From Oryzias latipes (lineage: Eukaryota; Chordata; Actinopteri; Beloniformes; Adrianichthyidae), in NCBI RefSeq assembly GCF_002234675.1, contig NC_019866.2:17839311-17903310 (forward strand): DNA of 64,000 bases, read 5' to 3'. The notes under the pieces are model-generated. The model was given only the letters and a program-made list of their open reading frames with translations, did no database searches and was not told the origin of the DNA. Within the stretch, counting starts at the first letter, position 1. Each line of letters begins with the position of its first letter. Of the stretch, positions 24,601 to 39,600 are shown piece by piece. A program made the translations under genes and the position numbers.

Positions 24601-27600
24601 AAAACTTACCTTTTTGTGTATCCATGTGTGCACCACAGTGTGTGTATTTGTCATCTCTCATGTGAGCAGTCCTCTGCAGGCAGCCTTCCCTGAAGCTCTG
24701 TGAGAGCTGCCAAACAGATTTCTCTGTCTATTTTCTCAAAGCTTGTTGGTTTTATTGGTAATTACCAGCAAACAAAAACATGTTGCAGTTTGTAACTGCA
24801 TCACTCTTAATGTTGCAAAAAACTCTAGGTTCAGGTTTGTGAAGTTGTTTTTTTCACTAACAGAACAAAATGGTCGATGTTCTCCATTAGGGATGCATGT
24901 GTTAAACTTGTCAATTACTGGAAATGTGTACTTTTTTATGTTTTTTTTCTAATACTGAGTTTAAGAAAAAGTCAAATTTTTAGTTTTTCTTTAAAGACAG
25001 CACACTCTTTGACGTTCCTTTAAACAAAGTAGACATTCTTCAAAGATTGTATTTCTTCTCATGTGCTCTAGCTTAACAAGGCGTCAATATTAAAGCTCTC
25101 TGAGTTTCAGGGAATCGCTTCTCTGCGGTGCAAAAATTCGCCTCTCAAAAAACGAATGGTAATTGACTGAGTTGGTGTGACAGGTCAGCAGTCTGGAGAT
25201 CAAAGATAAGCTCCCAGATGTCAGAAAGGAAGCTGTATTTTTTTAATAAAAGCCTTCATACTGGTTTGAAGAACACAGTGTGTGCAAATGTGTGCACTTA
25301 CGCCATCACGCGTGGGAGGACTGCACAGTTTGATATGTAAATGCAGAAATGTGATTCATATTTGAAAGACTGTAGTATCCACATCGGATTACAGACAGGT
25401 TTTGGAATTTTTGGCAATTCTTATGGAATTCAGGAATTTCTGCATTACTTTAAAACAACTGGTTTTTACTTTTTTATAGTGACCAAAAGTAATTGCAATT
25501 TCAAAAGAATACAAGTGTTTCTTAAAAATATTTTTTAAGATCCTATATAATATTATGTATAACATATGCAAATGTGCTCATGGATGAAGGTTACACACCT
25601 TTTGTTCATTAAAGCCCACCATTGTCGCTGTTAAAAATTTTTTTTTCATGATTTCAATAAAAAAAAATTACATTACAATCCTAAATTTACCTCAATTTTG
25701 TGAAAGCTTGACTTAGTTAACTGTTTATATTTTAATCCCATATAATCATTCATATATTTGATGCATACACTTTTGAAACCTCTATCTCATTGGCGCGATT
25801 AAAACTTTTTGTTAAAAACCCATTTTGTGATACTTTGTCCATGTTTTCACCTTGTAGTTCATCATCATTCCACTAGGGGCAGTAGAAGCACGTTTCCTGC
25901 TCATTTCAAAATAACTGCTGCCATTAAATCTTAAAAAACCCTTGGCAGGATTTTTATTCTAATTTTCAAAACCTTATGGTGAGAATAACTCAGCTATTGT
26001 TATGGTATTGTTATGCACTACTTTCTATATTGAAAAAATGAAATTTCATTGATAATTTTTTTTAACACGGTTACATCATGTTAAAAATGTGAGAATTTGA
26101 GAGAATGGTGCTTTGTCCCCTGAACACTCGTGTCTACATTTTTGCATCTTAAACTAACGTTGTTGTGATCAAAAACTTACCAAATCACTCGATGTGTCAT
26201 AATTGATACCTTCGCATTAAAAAAAATAAATTTGAAAATATTTTTGTAGATTTCAAACAAGGGTTTGAAACTAAGCAACTGAAATGGGAAAATGGGAAAA
26301 GAGGTGAACTTGTAGAAGATCTGAACACAGATACAGTGTAAATTATCTGAAATAGTACATGAAATCAAAAAATAAGATTGTTATTAATTTGCACATGTGT
26401 GTTCTATACCAAAAAACCAAACAAAGATCATCTTTTGATTTATTTTCATAATGTCCCCAGTGATCTTTTAATTACGCTTATGCAGTTTTAGCCCAAATCA
26501 AAAATCCTGTGTTTTCTGCAGCGCGGCAGCAGTTCAAACAAATTCCCTCTCAGCTGTAGGGGGGGGGTCATTGATGCAGTCCAACCCCGCCCCTCTTTCC
26601 TACCACCTATAACTGAGAGCTCTCTTTACACACTCTCCAGCTAGATTACAGCTCCTCACACCCCCACCTGAAACAACTACATGGATTTTGTCGTCCACAA
26701 GTGGATGCATTAGATTGGGGCGGAGAAGGGAGCTTGTGACCTGCCCAGCGTATTTTCTACATCACAGATACACCATTTCTTAAAAAGCATTTTTTGTCTG
26801 CTCTTTATTCACAACAACTTGAATAAAGAAATACTTGGAAATACAATTTTAAGTTTAATTTTTTTTATATATGTCCTCCATAATCAGCATTAAAAAACAC
26901 AAGAACATTAAAAAAAATAACAGTTTTTATCGTAATGAGTCTTTAATGCGAATCTGTGTGCACTAGCACAGGGTTGTATAACAGTTTCCAAAACACATCC
27001 ATTGCAAAAGGTGATGTCACCGCAAGGAGAGTGAAGAGAGGTTGCCATGGCGATGGGCTTGGTCCTGACTGTGGCAAACCCACACGGATAGCAGAGTTCA
27101 TTGCAACAGTTCTGCACCGTTGGCATTTGTGCAGGCATGTAGAATTGTGTGTTTTTTGTAGTCTCTGCATCTAACTGCCACCTTTCACACCTCTGCAGGC
27201 TGATCTCCACTCTATTGTTTTAGTATTACTGAAACAGAGGATTATTGTGTTCCATGGGTATGTTCGTGTTTTTCTTTATAATTAAATTCAGAGTTGTGTG
27301 GGGGAATTTGTGACTGGAGCAAAATGATTGTGCATCTTTTTTTTGTAGTAATTGTGACTCATCTGTCAACTCTCCAAATTGCTCGTCTTCCAATTTGCAT
27401 AAAAATGTTGTGACTACCAAACATGGTTTCATTTGGTCAAATTACCCCTTTTACTTAAGTTTTCTAACCTTTGTGGGGGTGAAAGGGAATGTATCCATGT
27501 ATTACAATGAAATCTAAGCTTGCAGAGGGTATTATACTTCACCTGTGATGTAATATCACCTTAAATTCTTTGAAGAATTATGGCCCTGATTGTCCTGCAC

Positions 27601-30600
27601 ACAGTAATGCCTTCGTGTGACCAAGTTTTAGGTGAGCTATATTTCCTGCAGGAGATCAGTGGTTAGCGCTCTTGCCTCACAGCAAGAAGGCCTCCGGTTC
27701 AAGTCCCGGCTGGGGGACGTGAAAAACTACATCAACGGGGGACCTTTCTGTGTGGAGTTTGCATGTTCTCCCTGTGTATGCGTGGGTTCTCTCCGGGGTC
27801 TCTGGCTTCCTCCCACCATCCAAAAACATGCTTCATTGGTTAATTGGCAACTCTAAAATTGTCCGTAGGTGTCCAGGTCGTCCCCTGCCTTCACCCACAA
27901 GTGGCCGGGATAGGCTCCGGCAGCCCCGTGACCCCGAAAGGGAAAAACTGTTAAGAAAATGAATGAATGAATTTCTATTAAAGAAATTACAAGCAAAATG
28001 CAATTGTATTCCCGTACAAATATGAAGTGACTTTCAGCCTGAACGATGCAGAATACAAAGTTGAACAAAATGGCTTCTCTGCCTGCTATATTCTGAAGGG
28101 CTGTTGGCTGACAAGAACAACTTGCCAGTTGAGGAAGAGGAGGATGAAGGGAACCTGAACTACAATCCTCCAACTCAGAAGTCGCTGCAGGAGATCCAGC
28201 AGATGGACAAAGACGACGAGAGCCTGGTGAAGTACAAGCAGACTCTGCTGGGGCCGGAAGCTGTGACAGCAGGTGGGCGTTTTGGTTTGCCGGGCCAAAG
28301 GTGACAGAGGACTCGATGTCAGTGAGCATGACAGTGGATCTGATACCAATTTTCACTCCAAACGTCTTTGAGCTTTACTCACACATATACTGCAGATCTG
28401 CTACATCAGCATCTTCAGTCCAGACGTAGAGTCTTGATTTCAGTGAAATAGCCCTGACAGCTCCCTCTGCTGCAACTAAGCACAGCTCAGCAGCTTTTAC
28501 ATCAAAGGCTGTTACAAGAGAGAAGAAAGACCAGAGGAAGTTACTGTCCATTTTAACCTGTGTATTTCACCAAATTGAGATGTTAAATCCATACATCCAC
28601 TAAAGGATTCTATAGACAAAAAGTCTATACACAAATCCCAAACAACACATGAAAGTGCAGCCATGGGAGACAAAAAGATGGAGTAAAAAGCCACATTTTT
28701 CATTTGACAATAATGATGAACAGCAGATTTTTTTTTCTTACCTTACCCAAAAACACTTCACATTTTAATTTTAGATATGTTTTTGAATAGATATTTACAA
28801 AAAAATAATATATTAGACTACAGTCTTCAAACAGTTGGATTATTTCTTTAACCAATTTGTTTATTCATGTTGGGTTATCTTTGGAGCAATACTAATTTTT
28901 TAGGTTATAGTGGTTTCATTTTGACCCAATGTACGTTTTTTTCTTTCCAGAATCAAATCAACATTAAAAAGTTAATCCTTTTTAACCTCAGAGTTGAGTT
29001 AAAACAACCCAACAAACAACTTGGATTATTTTTAACTATTATTTTTCCGTATGTAAAAAAATCAAAATGTGTAAAAAGTAAAAAACATTTATACATAAAA
29101 AAAAAATTAAATTCTTGATTAATTTTAATATAGAAATGTTCACATTTGTTTATTGTTTTGAATCTTCATTTTTGCTTCACATAAAATAGATCAAATAAAT
29201 TAAATAATAGCTTAAATAGTGATCAATACATGAGGACATTGACTTTAGTTACAAAGCAATTATAGATGCATTTATTTCAGCTTTATAATTTGTAATTTAT
29301 CTGATAATTTTTTTAAATTGTCTCCAATTACTCTTTTGCCAAGCTTGTACATAATTTTGTCTTTTTTATTTCAAACATCAAACAGTAAACAGTTGATTAA
29401 ATGAATCTGTTTCCTTCCTCTTTAATAAAAACACTTTGTTTCCACCCCCAAGACCCCTCTGGGCCAGAAGTGAAGGTGACCAGACTGACCCTGGTGTGTG
29501 ACGAGGCTCCTCAACCAATCACCATGGATCTGACAGGTACAAGCTTTAGAATAGATGCTCTTTCCTAATAAAATATTTTTCTGTCTTTTTTCAATGAGAA
29601 ATTTCCTCATTACCACAATATTTTTGTTTACTTTCAAAAAATACAAAATAAAAAGCAATCACCTGCTCCTAAAGGCAGAGATCAGGCTATTAATTTCACT
29701 TAATTTCAACCAGTGAGAAGAATCCATCGTTTATTTCACTTTTTAAAATCTTAATTTGGGTATTTAAAAGGTGGGACGGAGTGTTAGTGCCACCATATAA
29801 AAAAAGAAAATTAACAAATATGTGAGATTAAATTTGTAAAATTGTGAGTAAAAAAGTAAAAAAATCTTGTGTATGAAGTTGTACTATTACGAAATCAAAT
29901 TCAGCAATTTTTAAGAATAAAGTTATACAATCATGCCTAAAAAAGTCGTAATTTACAAGAAAAAGTCATACTTTTTCGAAAGTAAAATGTTACATTGAGC
30001 TTTAAATTGTTTCAAAAAAGACAGCATTACCTGTGGGGTTTCATCACTGCCATGAATTGAACGATCGCAAAGACAACTGAGCGGGTGTGTTCAGGAACTG
30101 AGTGAGCGAACCTTACAACCGCTTAGGCGCAATTCTAACTGAGCGACCCTGCATTTTACAACTGGATTGCACGGTTGCAATCCTAACGGTGCGGTGGTCC
30201 TGCGTGCTCACTTCGCTCCTGCGTTTGCAGTTCAGTGCGTGGTGTGGCTCTTTGACAATCACAATTAAAAATTTCAGCTCTTTGTGTTAAACTTGTTCAC
30301 CACCGCTATTTAAGAGGCTTTAATAGCATAAAAAACAGCGGATGTAATGTGGATTAAAATGTTAACCAACGACCCAAGACCAAGGTAAGAAAGTGCAGTG
30401 TTTTTTTTTTGTGCTGCAAGTTCTTCTAATGTGAAAATCACAGTATTCATTAACGTTTTAATCCACGTTATATCCACAGTTTTTTTTCTATTAAAACCTC
30501 TAAAAAAAATGAAAGCTGCCTCAGCGGATTTGACATGCAAATTTCAGCCAATCAGATCAACCAGAAAGGTTACCGTCCCCAAGTGACAAACACACCCCCT

Positions 30601-33600
30601 GAACACCGTCCCCAAGTGACAAAAACACCCCCTCAACACTGCGCGCAAACCCAACGAGCTCACAGGATCGCCGCTCAACAACCATAGACCTGTGGGTTTC
30701 TCACTTTAATTTGAAGTTAACTCACGTCTTCCGCGACTTTGCTTGATCCGTCATTAAATGACTTGACAATTTTTACTGTCATTTTTGTAAAATAATGGTT
30801 GCCATTATAAAAACATTTTAATTTTACGATTGCAACCGTGCAGCTGTAAAATGCGGGGTCGCTCCGTTAGAATTGGGCTTGCGCAGTTGTAAGGTTTGCT
30901 CACTCAGTTCCAGAAAACACTTGCTCAGTTGTCTTTGCGCTCGTTTAAATAATGGCAGGCATGAAACGCCATAGTTATACATTTTTCAAATTACTACCTG
31001 TTAGAAAAAAATGGAAAATGTGCTGATAACTATTTTGTAAGTTAAAAAATCTTAAAAATTTTTGGATCAAATTTGAGACAGTGGGTTAGGTGCTTTTTTC
31101 TAAAAACTCAACAATTTTGCAACTTCAACTAAGGTTGTTGTGAGCGAAAAGTTACCAAATCACTCAAAGTATCATACTTGATACTATCTATAGCTCATTA
31201 AATAAATAAAAAAAAAATTGCAAAATGTTTTTATAGATTTCAATTAAGGGTTTGAAAAGCATTTTATTTCCAAAGAAATGAATTTTCTGTCGATTATTTA
31301 GTATAGTGTGGTTTACAGGGTTAATGAAGCCATTTATTGATTAGTTAAAATTTATCTAGAATGTTAGAAGAGTATTAGGCAGAATTAGGGAACTGCTTGG
31401 TGGTTTAACACCTAAGGGTTATTTTAGTTTAAAATTGATTTACTTTAGAGTAATTATTGGGCAGGTGAAGTAGATTGTCAGTTGCTAATTTGATTTTACT
31501 CTCTGATTATCGTTACCTCTATTAAATATTTAAAAAAAAACAGTGTATTTATTTTAAATATTGTTTTAAACAAAATCTCCCTTTTTCTTAATCCAACAAA
31601 AATGTTTGGTGAAATCATTTTTTTTTAAAGGAAGGGAATTTTTTTGGCAGAAAACTTAAACTAAATGTGTAAAAAAAACAAAACCAACCGTTGTAAATCT
31701 GGAGCTGCAGTGCTGTAATGAGACACACTGGTTTCATGTTGCAATTAGAAATGCAAGCGTGTGGCTCTTGACATAAAATGGAATTTTCATTGTAGGCTAA
31801 ATGCATTAGAGACCCCATTATACTCTCCAGACTGCAGCAGTGACTTACAACGATATTACCATGAAAGGGAGAAGAGCAAGAGTCAGGTTCATACTACAGT
31901 AAAGAGCCTAGAGTAAACTCCAGCATTTCACAGCTGGCATAGTAGAAACAAAAAGTATTTTCGTTTTCTTCCACAGTCTGAAACAAGACTGCTGTGTGGA
32001 AATCAATATTGTATTACTAGAATACCTGAAACTCATTTGGCAATTTTTAATTCATGCTTTGGTAGCCACATTTTTTTGCAGCGTTTGTAAATGTGCCAAC
32101 AGTAGTTAATCTGTCAAACCCCCAAAATGCTTACATTAAAGACCCAAAGCATAACTCCAAGCTACACTAAACAAGTTGCTGTAGATTTCAGGAACTTACT
32201 GGCAGCTGGATGCCAGTAAGGGGAAAAAAAAAAAAAACAAGATGGTGAACTTAAAAGCATGGAGTGTTCAGCAAAGAGTTAAAGCAACAGAACCTACAAC
32301 ATTTATTGGAACTTCTAAAGGAAAATTTGTTATAAACTTACCAGATAGCATTTATTATATCATAAAAGAATGGAGCAATTGTGTTTACCAGTTAAATCTG
32401 TAAAAGGTAAAGCTACAGTTACTTGTTCAGCATTTCTCAGTTTTAATGCAGAGTTTAACAAAATACACTAAAGGCTTTTCAATGCAAACCATGACCCATT
32501 AGATTGTTCTCAAAATTTCGATCAGAACTCCATATGAGTTTTTTTAAATAATTATAATGGATTGGATTCATCTGCCATTTTCCAGATGCTCAAAGTGCTT
32601 ATGTGTCCATTATTCATTCACCCCTGTGTTGACAAAGCCTTTTGGATAAGAGGTGAATCATCTTTGTGACCGAATGCCCGCTTACATTTGCACCCCAAAT
32701 GGAGCCTGGATTTGGTAGTGGTTAATATACAATTAAACTTGACACAAGTTCCATAAAAGATAAGGTTACAATGTACTCAGACAGTTGGACCACGCTCCAA
32801 CACTGCATGAGGGCAGCTGCCTCCAGGGAATCCTTAGCCCCACCGTACCGGTGGGTTACCACTAACAACGCCAAGGGAGATCTCCAATCAAAACCCTCAC
32901 CGGGAGTACCTGTTCAGGGCCCCAATACACAAACGCACCACAACCCCAACAGTGATTAATAGAAAACACAAAACAGAGGACCTGAGCAGTACACCACTAC
33001 TTGTAAGCCGAAACAGGGGACCCCCTTACGCGATGCGACTATATGGCACCCACCAGCTACCATAAGGATGAAGGGAGGAGGCAGCCACCTCCAGCCAGGT
33101 CCAACCACCAAAAGACTAAAAAGGGGCACAAAACACAGTTTAAAATGGATAAAAACAAGGGTGTCAAGCTTGATTAAACCATTAAAAACAGTCGCTAAAA
33201 AAAGTAAATGCAAAACGGCAGTGGCAACTCTGCTGGAAAAAAAAACAAAACAAAACAAATTAGTTATCCCTGGGACAAACATGTTTACAAAGCCTTATGT
33301 TACCTCTCATGTCCCAGGGTCAGAACTCATTCCACCACCTGTTAATATAAATACAATTTAAAATGTTGCAAACTCAAATGCTTAAAACCTTCAGTAAAAG
33401 GACTCAAATTATTAAAAACTTTAGTAAAAAGGTCCACATGTCAAGATCACTCACCAAGGCCAAACCAGGAAACCAGCATCTAGCTGGAAGTCCCACAGCT
33501 GCTACTTATCAACCTCATGGGCCAATCACAGCTCAACAGACAGGTGGTGGCCTTGAATGTTAGCCTATGGTACACCATGAGGGACTACCACCCACAACCC

Positions 33601-36600
33601 TGTCTGTCACATCTTCAACTTTAAAAACCATGTCCAGATGACAACCTTTAAACCTACTACTATGATGGAATCAACCTGAATGAATGAGAGTCTTCATAGA
33701 CATAATAAGTATATTAATTCTTATCTATTAAGACTCATGGGGGAGGAGACAAACCTGAAACTGGATAACTAATATCATAGGCCACATTTACACTGCAGGT
33801 CTTGATGCCCATTTCCGATTTTCTGACTATGTCCGATTTTTTTGACGACCCGCTGACATCACCGTATCTGATTTTTGCATTTACACTATACAATGTTGAA
33901 CCTATCAAACGTAGACGTTCTGAGGACTACGTAGCAGCCTTGCGCAGACCTACTTCGGACTTTTGTGTGACTGTGGTTGTTATGGAGGCAACGCAGCAAA
34001 GGAAGGAGGCGTTGCCTTGGGCGCTCCAGGATGGAGCAGGCGAATGAGAGGGGATACGAAAGGAAAAAGGGGGGCTGCTCGGCCGGCTTATGTGCTCTCT
34101 CTGAGTTTTGAATGAGGAAGGGTTTGCAGACGTGCTGTACTAACAGTTTGATTCAAGCGCTGAACCTTTCCTGCGCGATGACCTCTCTTTTTCCGATCGT
34201 GGTCAGAAACGCACAGGAGATTTTCTCCAGGGCCGAAGGCGGATTCTACTTCGGGGTTCACTTTCCCGTTCGGAATCCTCAGCCTCCAAAGTGGGTTAAG
34301 AAAGCCTCCAAAACAGTTCTTTTGGGGGAGACACCTTTTATTACGGTTCTCCGACACTCTCCCGCTCCGCGCTCACACCCCCTCTCCTCTCCTTACACAC
34401 ATACACGTCCCCACTCCGCAACAACACAAGTAAAGATATAACCGGCTTATAGCCTGTTCCATAGCAACGGTGTCCAGCTTGATTAGTTACCGTTTGCGTT
34501 CCTACCGGGACCGGACCGGAAATAACAGCGGTTTCCAATTACGATCTGAAGCCTGAGGCTGAAAGGTAACACAGCTACATCAGCGCACAAAAGCACCTTA
34601 ATAAGTCATGTGATCTCAGTTGGTGGTGTCCTGAGTTGACGTCACTGACGTACGACTCACATTTACGGGGGAAATTCCGATTTGTCTGCTTACATGGCAC
34701 ACGCAAATGCACGTATCCGATTTATTTCCACATATGAATGAGGCCTGTATCCGATCTGAGAAAATCGGAATCCATGCGCTTTTGTCCTGCTTACACGTTC
34801 ACCGGTCATATCCGATCTGTGCCACATGAGAGGAAAAATTGGAATTGGGTCACTTGAACCATGTAGTGTAAATGTTGCCTGAGACTACATGGTTTCAGGT
34901 CGTTAAGAGTCCTTCGTCCTCAGCTGGGGGTTGGGGAGACAGTGACTCCCTCCCCAAACTGGTCATCTCTTTCAGCTGTCAACGACCCAGGTGGAACTGG
35001 TTCGGTTTGTTTGGGTGTAGAAGAACACTGCCGTAGATGGATGGAAGAATAAACCTGAAACCATTCTTATTAAGAGAAGGTTTATCCTTCTTGACAAAGA
35101 TGGCTTCTCTGACTCCTCGGTCAAACCATCTTTTCTGGCTAGAATTCGGACTTCACCTTCACCTTTGGGCCTTCGAAAGAAGGTAGAAAGCGCTATATAA
35201 GCATATGCCATTTACCTTCCTCTAACGAGTGGTTTGTGGCCTCCAGGTGGAGGTGCACTGCAGACTCAGGTCTCAGGTCCATTTTGGGTTGGGTTGCAAT
35301 GTTGGTAAAGCCGCTACTCCTTAGGAGAAATCAAACAACCTCGCAGTTTTTTATTATTTTATTCGTTTTAGAACACAGGTGACATACAGCAAAAAAACAA
35401 AAAAACAATAAAATGTACATCAATTGTTCAAAGTAAACGCCAGGTTGGATATAAAGACAATAAACTTATTGTTACGGCGGGGGATTGGGAGAGTACCCAG
35501 ATGCAGAGAGGAGAAAGAGGCAGAAGGTTCCAGGAGATCAGGAAGCATGTTTAAACTAGCCTGACTTTAATCCTGAACTCTGGCTGAAATCCACCTGAAC
35601 TTGCTTACTCGGGGTATGTCGGTTCCAAAAGACCGGTAATGAGTTGGCGCAATTACGCTCGACTTGGTAACACTGGGTTAATGCACGTGCACAGCAGGTA
35701 CATAAAGACATTCTCATTAGATCGCTGATTTCCGGAGTCACCATGGAAACGCGTGGAGAAAAAAAGAAAGCGCTATACTTCAGAAGTAATTCAGAATAGA
35801 AGTAATTCATTTAAGTTGGCAACATTGGATAAGTTAGTTACCCACCCACCCACCCACACACACACACACACCCACAGACACACACACACACCTTATCCAA
35901 TGTTGCCAGCTTAAATGAATTACTCCTATTGGTAACACTTAATTGAGTTAAATGTATTCAACCGAATTTTTTTATGTCTATAATACTCAATAATTGTTAA
36001 TACAACTCAAATTTACATATTTATTTAACTAAATGTCATATTACTCCAATTCAAGTAATCTTTTTTCCATCGTAATGAATTATAATTCTTGAACTCTCAT
36101 ATGTCTAAGTTTGAGCCGGCAGATCCTCATTTTTATAACAATAAAAAGAACAAAACAGTTTATGCGTAGAGGGTTCTTTCATTTTGGAATTTTCCAACAT
36201 TGTCAATATTTTAATTGTCCGTAGGGATGCTATATAAACTCATCATCCTCTCCCTCCCTCTCACTCATGGTGCAGAGACTTGAGCAAAGTAGGACAAAAT
36301 AACCCGGCAAAACACGGTTAAACACAGTAAAACAGCTAAACAACTAAACACATTTAGTCAAAAAACCACACTTAAACCCAAATCCGTCCAGACAGGCAAA
36401 GGGGATGGTATCCCACAATCCTTTGCGGTGCCAATCTAACAGCAGCACCAAAGATACACCTGCTTAATTGAATTAATTTCAATGTAAGCAAAATAACTGT
36501 CTGAAAACTATGTGTTATTTTTAAACTGACTTAACAAAAAAAGATTTTTAATTATCTTAACTGAAGCAAATATTTAAGTTAGATCAAAGTAAAAAAGTTT

Positions 36601-39600
36601 ATTTTTCCAACATCCATACGTGGTCTAATCACCCTCTCACGGTGGAAAAAGTATTATCTGAGCTTCTTCATTCACTAAATCATCTTCAAATGGACACGGC
36701 ATGCTGCTTCACCTCTCTGTAAACAAACTAACCTTCAACTAAACCTGCTCCAGACCAGGTTATGTTCAGAGCATGAGTTACTATGGCAACTTGACCTACC
36801 CTGAAACATACCTCCATTTCTGGCACCGAAAGCTGAGGTTATCAACTTCCTTAGCCTCAAACTTACCGTGGGAGCTAGTATAACCTGCTTTCTGGAATAC
36901 CCCCCCCAGGATCTTAAATACTCAAAAAATAACCTAACAAAACTACAAACCAAAAACCATTGCTGTAGGCAGGCAAACCCGAAACACTAGAAACATCTGA
37001 TATACACGAAACAGGGGGGACAGCATAGTAACAGACTATGGACCAGCACAGGAGGAAGGGAAAGAGAGGACTTAAATACATACAGGACTGACGAGGAACA
37101 GATGGAAACAATGAGGGCAGATGGGGTCCAAAAGTAAAACTCGAAACAACAACAAAACAGGAAACCTATAAAACAAAACAGGAAGTTAACTCCAAAGATG
37201 AAAAAACAAAAGACAACTGGAAAACAAAAGTAAAGAAACTAAAACCGTTACACTTATATTAAATTATAAAGCTGAGCAAAATAACATGTTTGAATTGCTT
37301 TTTTGTATTTACTGCAGGAAGGCATTATTAGTTATGAGGGAAAAGAACAGCTCGACATTACGTAGCTTTGTAGTTTGTCCAAGCGGTGTGATGTCATCAT
37401 AGTCGCAGGACCCTGAACAGTTATTGCAAGCTGAATACTTTTGGTACCTACAGGGGTCGATCAATGGGCAACCTGTTCAAGCGCCTGAGCAAAAATCGTC
37501 AAATTGGAAAGTAGATGTGTGGCTGTCTTAAATCATATCCAAATTCTGTTACAAGAACACACAAAAAGCAGAATTTAAAAAGATTGCAGAGTTTTCATCT
37601 CTAAACATGTTTGATTTGTTATACAGATGTTTGTGTCATACTGTTTGTCAGAGCCGTCCAAAATACAGCCAACTTTATTTAAAAACTTGACATGGAAGAT
37701 TCAGTCAAAATCATCATTACATTTGATATCTACTGACTCTCTGTATTCCTGACTGACAAAGTATTTGAGTTGTGTTTACCTCGTTTGCCATATTTTTGAT
37801 TGTTTGTACAAATAGTCCACATTAACATGAGGTTCTAGCTGCATTCTTAAACTAGACCAGATAGATCCACATTGCTTATAAACTCTAAGTCAAGATGACA
37901 CGCTTGTTGTGTTTTATAAAAAGTATGATTCTGAACAGCTTTTTCAACTGACTCCAGCTTGAAAATTGCTCAAACTCTGTTTCAAGCCTATTCCAAAGCC
38001 TCAAAAACAGAAAAGGGTTTTAGTGTTTTGCAGCTTTATAAATATGTCAGTTTCTGTTTCCCTCTGAAGGGAAGATACACAGCTCCAATAACAGCTAAAG
38101 ATTAAAGAGTTTTTTAAAATTCAAATCATTGTGAATCAGGAGCACATGAAAAAATGAAAAAATGCTGTTTGAAAATGATCGTAAAAAAGGTCTCAGCAAT
38201 GGGGAGGGGGAGCTTGCTCTGGGCAAATGGTCCCGCCCATAATTCAGAGGCAAATTTCTAATGAACTACTGCTGTTCAAGAAAAAAAATCAGTGTTCTTC
38301 TATTTTGGCAAAAACCCACACAGTTATGGTTAAAGACCACTGGGAACCCTTTGAAATAGATCAAAAGATGATCAGAGTGGAACTTTAAAACCCTCATTCT
38401 CAACAGTAACCAGAGGACCACAATAAGATTACAGTAAATTTTTTTTTTTTTTTACAGTAAATAAACTTTTTTCTATATGTTAGAATATAAAAAAAGTTGT
38501 GCATTTTCTTTAAAAGTTGCAAAAACAGTTTTGCTTTTAATGGGACATGGTTGTACATTTTGCATAAATTCCTACAAGGTATCACGTACATGTTTTAGCG
38601 GTATGAATGTAATTCACATTCAGGATTGGCTCATCTGCTGTGACAGTCAAAGACAGACCTGTGAGTGTGTTGGACAGGTTGAGAGCATTCCACACTGACC
38701 TACTGTCTTTTTCAAACGTTCCCACAAAATGCAAGTCCCCCCCCCCCCCCCCCCCGTTGTCTTGGTGTCATGAGGCGACACAAAACAGAGGAGGAGATGA
38801 ATTAGGGATGAATTAGGAAGAGAGGGTGAAACGAGGCAATGGAGGAGGAAGAAGAGGACGTAGGATTTGATTCAAAACAGATCTTAGCCTCGATTAGGAA
38901 ACCCTTGGAGATATTAGATATATACTTAAAAACTTTTAAAATGTGTCATAAAGTCTTAAAAACAAAAATTTTTAAATATGTGAACAGTAATCTAAGCCGT
39001 GCTCTTCACCTCCTCATAACTCTGCTGTCTGCTGTTTATTCCCCCTCTCCCTTTATCTCTCCTTTTTCTCCTACTTTCCTTCCCTCCATTAGAAAACACT
39101 CAGCACTGCTGCTCAGTGAAATTGACATATAAAATGATTAGAAAGTGGCTGCATCTCTCCCTCTGCTTCCACATTTCGAGATGCTTTCCTCCTCATCCTC
39201 CTTCTAAGCAAGACCTCATTGAACCACAAATGATGATGCATGTTCTAAATCTTCTTCCCGGTTCAGCTGGGAGTCAAAATCGAAAAAATAAGAGCACATT
39301 TGCAGATAAATCTCTTGAACACGATGCTGCCTCCTTTCCAACTGTTTCATGGGACATCACCTTTAATAATATCACTGTTTGTCTTTTGGCAGGTGACCTG
39401 AACGCTCTGAAGGAGAAGAGCTTCACCTTGCAGGAAGGAGTGAAATACAGGCTAAAGATACACTTCAAGGTAATATGCCTGATAACACAGTGCTAAATAA
39501 GACTCAATGTGCACTTTAAAATCAGACCCCGTATAGCATCAAACAAAACCACTTTATTTAAGACAGATTTTTCTGTCTTTTCAGGTTTTTCTATGTGCAA

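Noticed and set aside
27640-27720. tRNA gene
   Set aside because: A and B boxes are present, but no acceptor stem closes and the body continues as a SINE with a GAAT tail.
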